Made by a program: the position numbers and the translations under genes
Shown: positions 60,058 to 64,000 of the stretch, one piece after another
How the letters are laid out: every line of letters starts with the position of its first letter
How positions within the stretch are numbered: position 1 is the first letter of the stretch
NCBI GenBank assembly: GCA_946807835.1
Contig: OX327700.1
Coordinates: 28,308,001-28,372,000 of the forward strand
Source of the DNA: Ailanthus altissimus
Taxonomy: Eukaryota > Streptophyta > Magnoliopsida > Sapindales > Simaroubaceae
DNA length: 64,000 nucleotides
Reading direction: 5' to 3'
Notes under the pieces: generated by a model
Database searches by the model: none
Told to the model about the DNA's origin: nothing
The model's input: only the letters and a program-made list of their open reading frames with translations

Positions 60058-62664
60058 GGCCACATCCATATTTATATGGCATTCTCTAGGTGTTTCTTTG
60101 CTGTTTTAGGCCTGCTTTGTACATAAATTTTTTGTTTATATACCAGATTGTATAATCATCACATTTTTAATCAGTAGTATTGATTGCCTTGGCTTTTTAG
60201 AGAAGTTAAATCTGAGATTCTTTCAGCAGCTGGCAACTGCACTCTGTTGCAAAAATTTACTTTGCTTTGTATTACCCTTTCGGAGAGTATTCAAAGATGG
60301 ATCTACATATTCCAAGTCATATTCATTTCTTGATTTTCTTTCAAGACAAAAATAACTATTAACAAATTACCTTTCACCTCTTAGTTTTAGAAGTGCAATT
60401 ATATAGCGATAATCATAGTATAACGTCCGAACGTTTGATAGAAAATTGAATTCTAAATTAGGTAGAGATTATTGATTTAAGACAAAAGTAACTACTAACG
60501 AATTGCCTTTCACATTTTACTTTGAGAAGTTTAATTATATGGCGATAATAATTTATAATGTCATAGGTCGAGCGTTTGCCACTAATTAAAAATTTTAATT
60601 TATTAAATAATATAGTTTACTCGTCCATATATATTCAAATCTACACAATTTCTATTCGATGGATATCAAATGTCATGAATTGAGTATCTGCTAGAGATTA
60701 GTCTATTAAATAATATAGTTTATTTGTTTATATATATATGAAACTCACCCACATCTATCCGATAGGATTAAGAACATATATATCCAAACCCCACCATATT
60801 TTTATCCAATGAGGTTAAGTTCATATTACTCAAAATTCACAAATTTTTTATTTAATAAGATGTAACATTTGATATCACATGTCATAGGCTAGATGTTTAT
60901 TAGAAATATTACCTACACATTCATTTATACCCAAAATTTGATCAATTTTTATTGAATGTGAAATGTGATATTCTCAATCACCTAATTACGTGCCATTTAA
61001 AAGGTTAGACCTACCATATCTAATGGGGTTAAGTTCATATATACCCAATATCCTCCTATTTTTATTCAATGATGAGGGATGTAACATTTGATATCAAATG
61101 TCACTGGCTAAGCGTCTATTAGGCAATATTGCATGTTAGCACATTAAGACCCAAAACCCATCTAGTTTTTATCCATTGTGAGATGTGATATTTTCATCTG
61201 TCAAATTATGGAACACCACCTAAAAGTCTAAACTAATTTTATTTCTATTCAATGTAGGACATAACATTTTCACTACCTAATTACGTGACGCCCTTATCAT
61301 ATCTTGGCCCAAACTCTGAGGCCAATTTAACTCATATTGCTAATCTTGAAGGACCTACATCCCATGTAATAATTTCTATTAGACCACTATTTTTGAAAGA
61401 CCTACATCCTACATGGTAATCTTTATTACACTCATTACTCTTAGGAGACCCACATCCTCATCATGTAATTGGACAAAACCCAGGATCTATTTTGTCTGTA
61501 TTATCCATCCTCACTATTCATGTGACAATTTCTATTAGGCCTACTACAATTGAGGAAACTACGAACCCATCATGTAATTAACCTAAACCTAGGGTCTTCT
61601 TTGCCTATATTATCTACTCCTACTATTCATGCGATCTTTCATTGAGGTGATTTTAAGAGTTTACTTTATCTACAATTTTCGTTAGGACTATTTTAAGAGT
61701 TCAATTTGTCTATATCGTTCATTCCCATTATTTATGTGACAATCTTTATTAGGCCATTTTAAAAATTCACATGCAAATAAAAATTTGAATATACTTTAAT
61801 ATTACTTATTCTAAGTTGAGTGTTTACCATTTACTCAAAAATTTAACTTATTTAATAATATTATCTATTGCCATATATAATTAAAATTTGCTTAATTTTG
61901 TGGGATGTAACAATTGGCACTGCCGTATTGGACGTTGATGGTCTCAAGTCCATAAATAACGGGCTAGCGATTTCATGTAGCCCAATCGAAGTCCATTGAG
62001 GAGGTGGCCGATTCCACCATTTAGAATAAATAGTATTTTTCACCCTTGTTTTTTCAAAATAAATAATTAAATAAATAAATAATTGGTAGTATTATAGAAA
62101 AGAGAGGGAGAGAACACCATAAATCCCCGTTAAACCTTGTCTTCGCGTGGAAAGGCGATGCTGAGCGGAGCTGGCGACGTTGGTAGAAACGTCAATTCAA
62201 AAATTTAACGGTAAATTACGGTCTTGATTTTATTCGTTAATTTTTTAGTTCATAGGAACTCATTGTATTTGATTATTTGACACAAGCTATATAAGGTCTT
62301 AGCAGAAAATGTTAACAGAAAAATTGATTCTACGTAAATTTACATTTTTTAAAACTAATACATAGGGTGCTTAATGTTTCCAAACATTGATGCTTTAATT
62401 TGTTAAGCTGTAATATCAGAATGATAAGTGATTGAGACTGGCAGACACAGAAGATTTGAGTTTGTGCGATGCAGTGCAAATGCTCGATCAAATGCCTCAT
62501 AGAAATTATGTGTTCCTATCATTTTATCTTCATGAATTATATTCTTAATGCTTTATAGATCTCAAGCATTTTCGGAAAAACTAAAGGATCAACAAGTTTT
62601 TGGGTTTGAGATATTGATGGGATTGTGAAACTTAAGAATTTTCGGAAACAAAATCGAGAGACAA
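60058..62664. other. Intergenic between the TRM-like and Obg genes
   Basis: It starts with the TRM-like 3' UTR (TTTTTTGTTTATATACC at about 60127). A degenerate repeat tract fills 60345-61850. The final 500 bp contain the Obg promoter and 5' UTR, which I cannot resolve further. Small frames at 61861-62043 and 62537-62782 (minus) are not supported. Confidence 0.5.
60345..61850. repeat. Degenerate repeat tract
   Basis: Several families of imperfect direct repeats occur. GACAAAA(A/G)TAACTA(T/C)TAAC lies at 60344 and 60481. A phrase like GATATCAAATGTCAT-GGCTAAGCGT-TATTAG lies at about 60545, 60661, 60869 and 61089. An ATCATGTAATT...CTATT-CATG(T/C)GA phrase lies at about 61456-61524 and 61568-61632, with a further partial copy near 61690-61745. 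The tract is non-coding and of unknown origin. Confidence 0.65.
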
Positions 62665-64000
62665 ATGTGGATGCTTCGTGCAAAATCTGTTTGCCACCTA
62701 CAACACTTCCATAGATCTTCAAAACCGCCATGGCTTTTTGTGCCATTGTTTTCTTACTCGGATGAAACTCCCACAAGGGCAAAAGCTGCCCCTGTGCAGG
62801 TCTGTCACCTCTCTCTCACCACAAATTGATGTTCATTTGTTTCTCTGCATTTTATTGACGTGCTTACTTTTGTTTCTGTTGGGATATTTGGGATGCTTCT
62901 GCAGGAGACTAGAATGAGAGATAGATTTACGATGTATGCCAAAGGAGGCGACGGTGGCAGTGGTTGCTGCAGCATTCGCCGGAGCCGGCATCGTCGTCGT
63001 GGCAGACCTGATGGTGGGTTAGATACAATAGCTTACGGCAATAATCATCCTTCTAATTAGCACTGACTTTTTTTTTTAATTTTTTTTTTCATAGCCTTGT
63101 TGCCTATGGTAATATTAACATCATGTTTTTTTAATCAATTCGCAGTGTGTTGGCTTTTACAGTCTGTGAATTTCAAGATTGGTGATTAGCCAATTCCTGG
63201 TCATTTTTGACTGTGAAGAGTGATTTATTTTGTGAAATTTGTGAAACATTGTTTATAGTACTGTTAAATAATGTAGGTGGGAATGGTGGAAGAGGTGGCG
63301 ATGTGATTATAGAATGTTCCTCGACAGTTTGGGACTTCAGGGGTTTGCAGCATCACTTTGTATGTTACTCTTCTCTTTCTGTTTTAACTGAACAATATAT
63401 TAGCTTGATGGTCAGGCGTTATAGTGAATGATGGTAATGGTGTGCTGCAGACAGGTGGGAGAGGGGGTCATGGAGCTTCAAAGAATAAGATAGGAACTCG
63501 AGGAGAAGACAAGGTTTTTCTTGACTCCTCTAGTTACCAACATGAATGTGTTTACCTTCTATTATTTGGATGATTCTAAAATTAATGGTTCATTGAACAA
63601 TTATTTATTCTGGTAGGCTGTCCTAGTGCCTGTTGGCACTGTTATTCATCTTGTGGAGGGAGAAATTCCATCTATGGTTGAAACTCGTTCAGAAGAAAAT
63701 TTGGATCCGTGGGAACTACCAGGTACACTTGATAATGGTCTATCTAAATCCGACCATCAGTCTGCTGTTCAGAATCCAAGTGTTCCAGAGGAAGTCAAGT
63801 CTGTATGTGGTACTGATGATTCATCATGTTGTGCTGAAATGATGGTGAAGGCATTGGCTCCCATGCAGAATGCTACTCAAACTGATGACGAAGGTGAGGA
63901 ACAAATACAATATAATGTTGCAGAGTTAACCAAACAGGGTCAGAAAATCATCATTGCCTCTGGAGGGGAGGGTGGTTTGGGTAATGTGTGTTGTCCAAGT
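62665..64000 (+). CDS. Obg/CgtA GTPase, organelle type (mitochondrial ObgM-like), 5' part
   Basis: Exons 62665-62799, 62905-63013, 63277-63359, 63451-63513 and 63617 to the window end are GT-AG and in phase, giving the first 258 residues. The start MWMLRAKSVCHLQHFHRSSK is basic, hydroxylated and low in acid residues, like a mitochondrial transit peptide. The glycine-rich Obg fold follows: MRDRFTMYAKGGDGGSGCCS, GGNGGRGGDVIIECSS, GGRGGHGASKNKIGTRGEDK, VLVPVGTVIHL, and later QKIIIASGGEGGLGN. An insertion of about 70 residues rich in acidic and polar residues interrupts the Obg fold before KIIIASGGEGG, as in plant ObgM-type proteins. The GTPase domain lies beyond the window. Obg GTPases act in large ribosomal subunit assembly; a mitochondrial site is inferred from the N-terminus. 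Confidence 0.9.

Noticed and set aside
62537..62782. Minus-strand 81-aa frame
   Set aside because: It overlaps the first exon of the Obg gene in antisense and has no family features.
1..64000. CRISPR array, operon, riboswitch or bacterial defence system
   Set aside because: All genes are spliced plant nuclear genes. The repeat arrays present (771 bp and 195 bp units) lack the short repeat and unique spacer structure.
1..64000. tRNA or rRNA genes
   Set aside because: I saw no A-box/B-box pair with a foldable cloverleaf and no rRNA-like segment; a tRNAscan run would settle it.

Overview
The window is nuclear DNA of a flowering plant, almost certainly a eudicot. It is AT-rich, its genes have GT-AG introns and are widely spaced, and the gaps are filled with LTR retrotransposons, MITE-like elements and a plant endogenous pararetrovirus. 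A petuvirus-like viral insertion is compatible with Citrus or another woody eudicot, but I cannot name the species from sequence alone.

Five protein-coding genes are supported. They are an ENTH-domain epsin-like protein (4883-6252, minus, four exons, 338 aa), a POLTERGEIST-like PP2C phosphatase (20610-23613, minus, four exons, 707 aa), a FLA4/SOS5-type fasciclin-like arabinogalactan protein (37866-39161, minus, single exon, 431 aa), a TRM-like protein with a C-terminal DUF4378 (56393-60057, plus, four coding exons, 882 aa) and the 5' part of an organelle-type Obg GTPase (62665 to the window edge, plus). A broken U-box protein kinase lies at 2869-4372. Gene models were built by hand from reading-frame continuity across GT-AG junctions. 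Every junction keeps phase and restores a family-consistent protein.

Layout: 1-2402, decayed Copia pol and 3' LTR. 2869-4372, U-box kinase pseudogene. 4883-6252, epsin-like gene. 6907-7625, nested MITE-like elements. 11522-18350, a petuvirus-like endogenous pararetrovirus on the minus strand, split by a 2850-bp solo LTR with a perfect 5-bp target-site duplication. 20610-23613, PP2C with a duplicated upstream segment. 26316-27200, LTR-like sequence with GC palindromes. 27870-28040, a MITE. 37866-39161, FLA4. 41011-42580, duplicated and LTR-like sequence. 45250-49139, a two-LTR Copia element whose interior is a 771-bp unit repeated three times. 50983-52444, a small TRIM-like retroelement with internal tandem repeats. 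56393-60057 and 62665-64000, the TRM-like and Obg genes, with a degenerate repeat tract between them.

The genes are ordinary housekeeping and development genes (endocytosis, meristem signalling, cell wall, cytoskeleton, organelle ribosome assembly) and do not form a pathway. From memory of Arabidopsis, the epsin-like and FLA4 genes, and the PLL-type PP2C, TRM-like and Obg genes, may represent old microsynteny; this needs checking. I found no credible new biological system. The most unusual structures are the Copia triplication with filler junctions, the virus interrupted by a solo LTR, and the TRIM-like element with an internal array.
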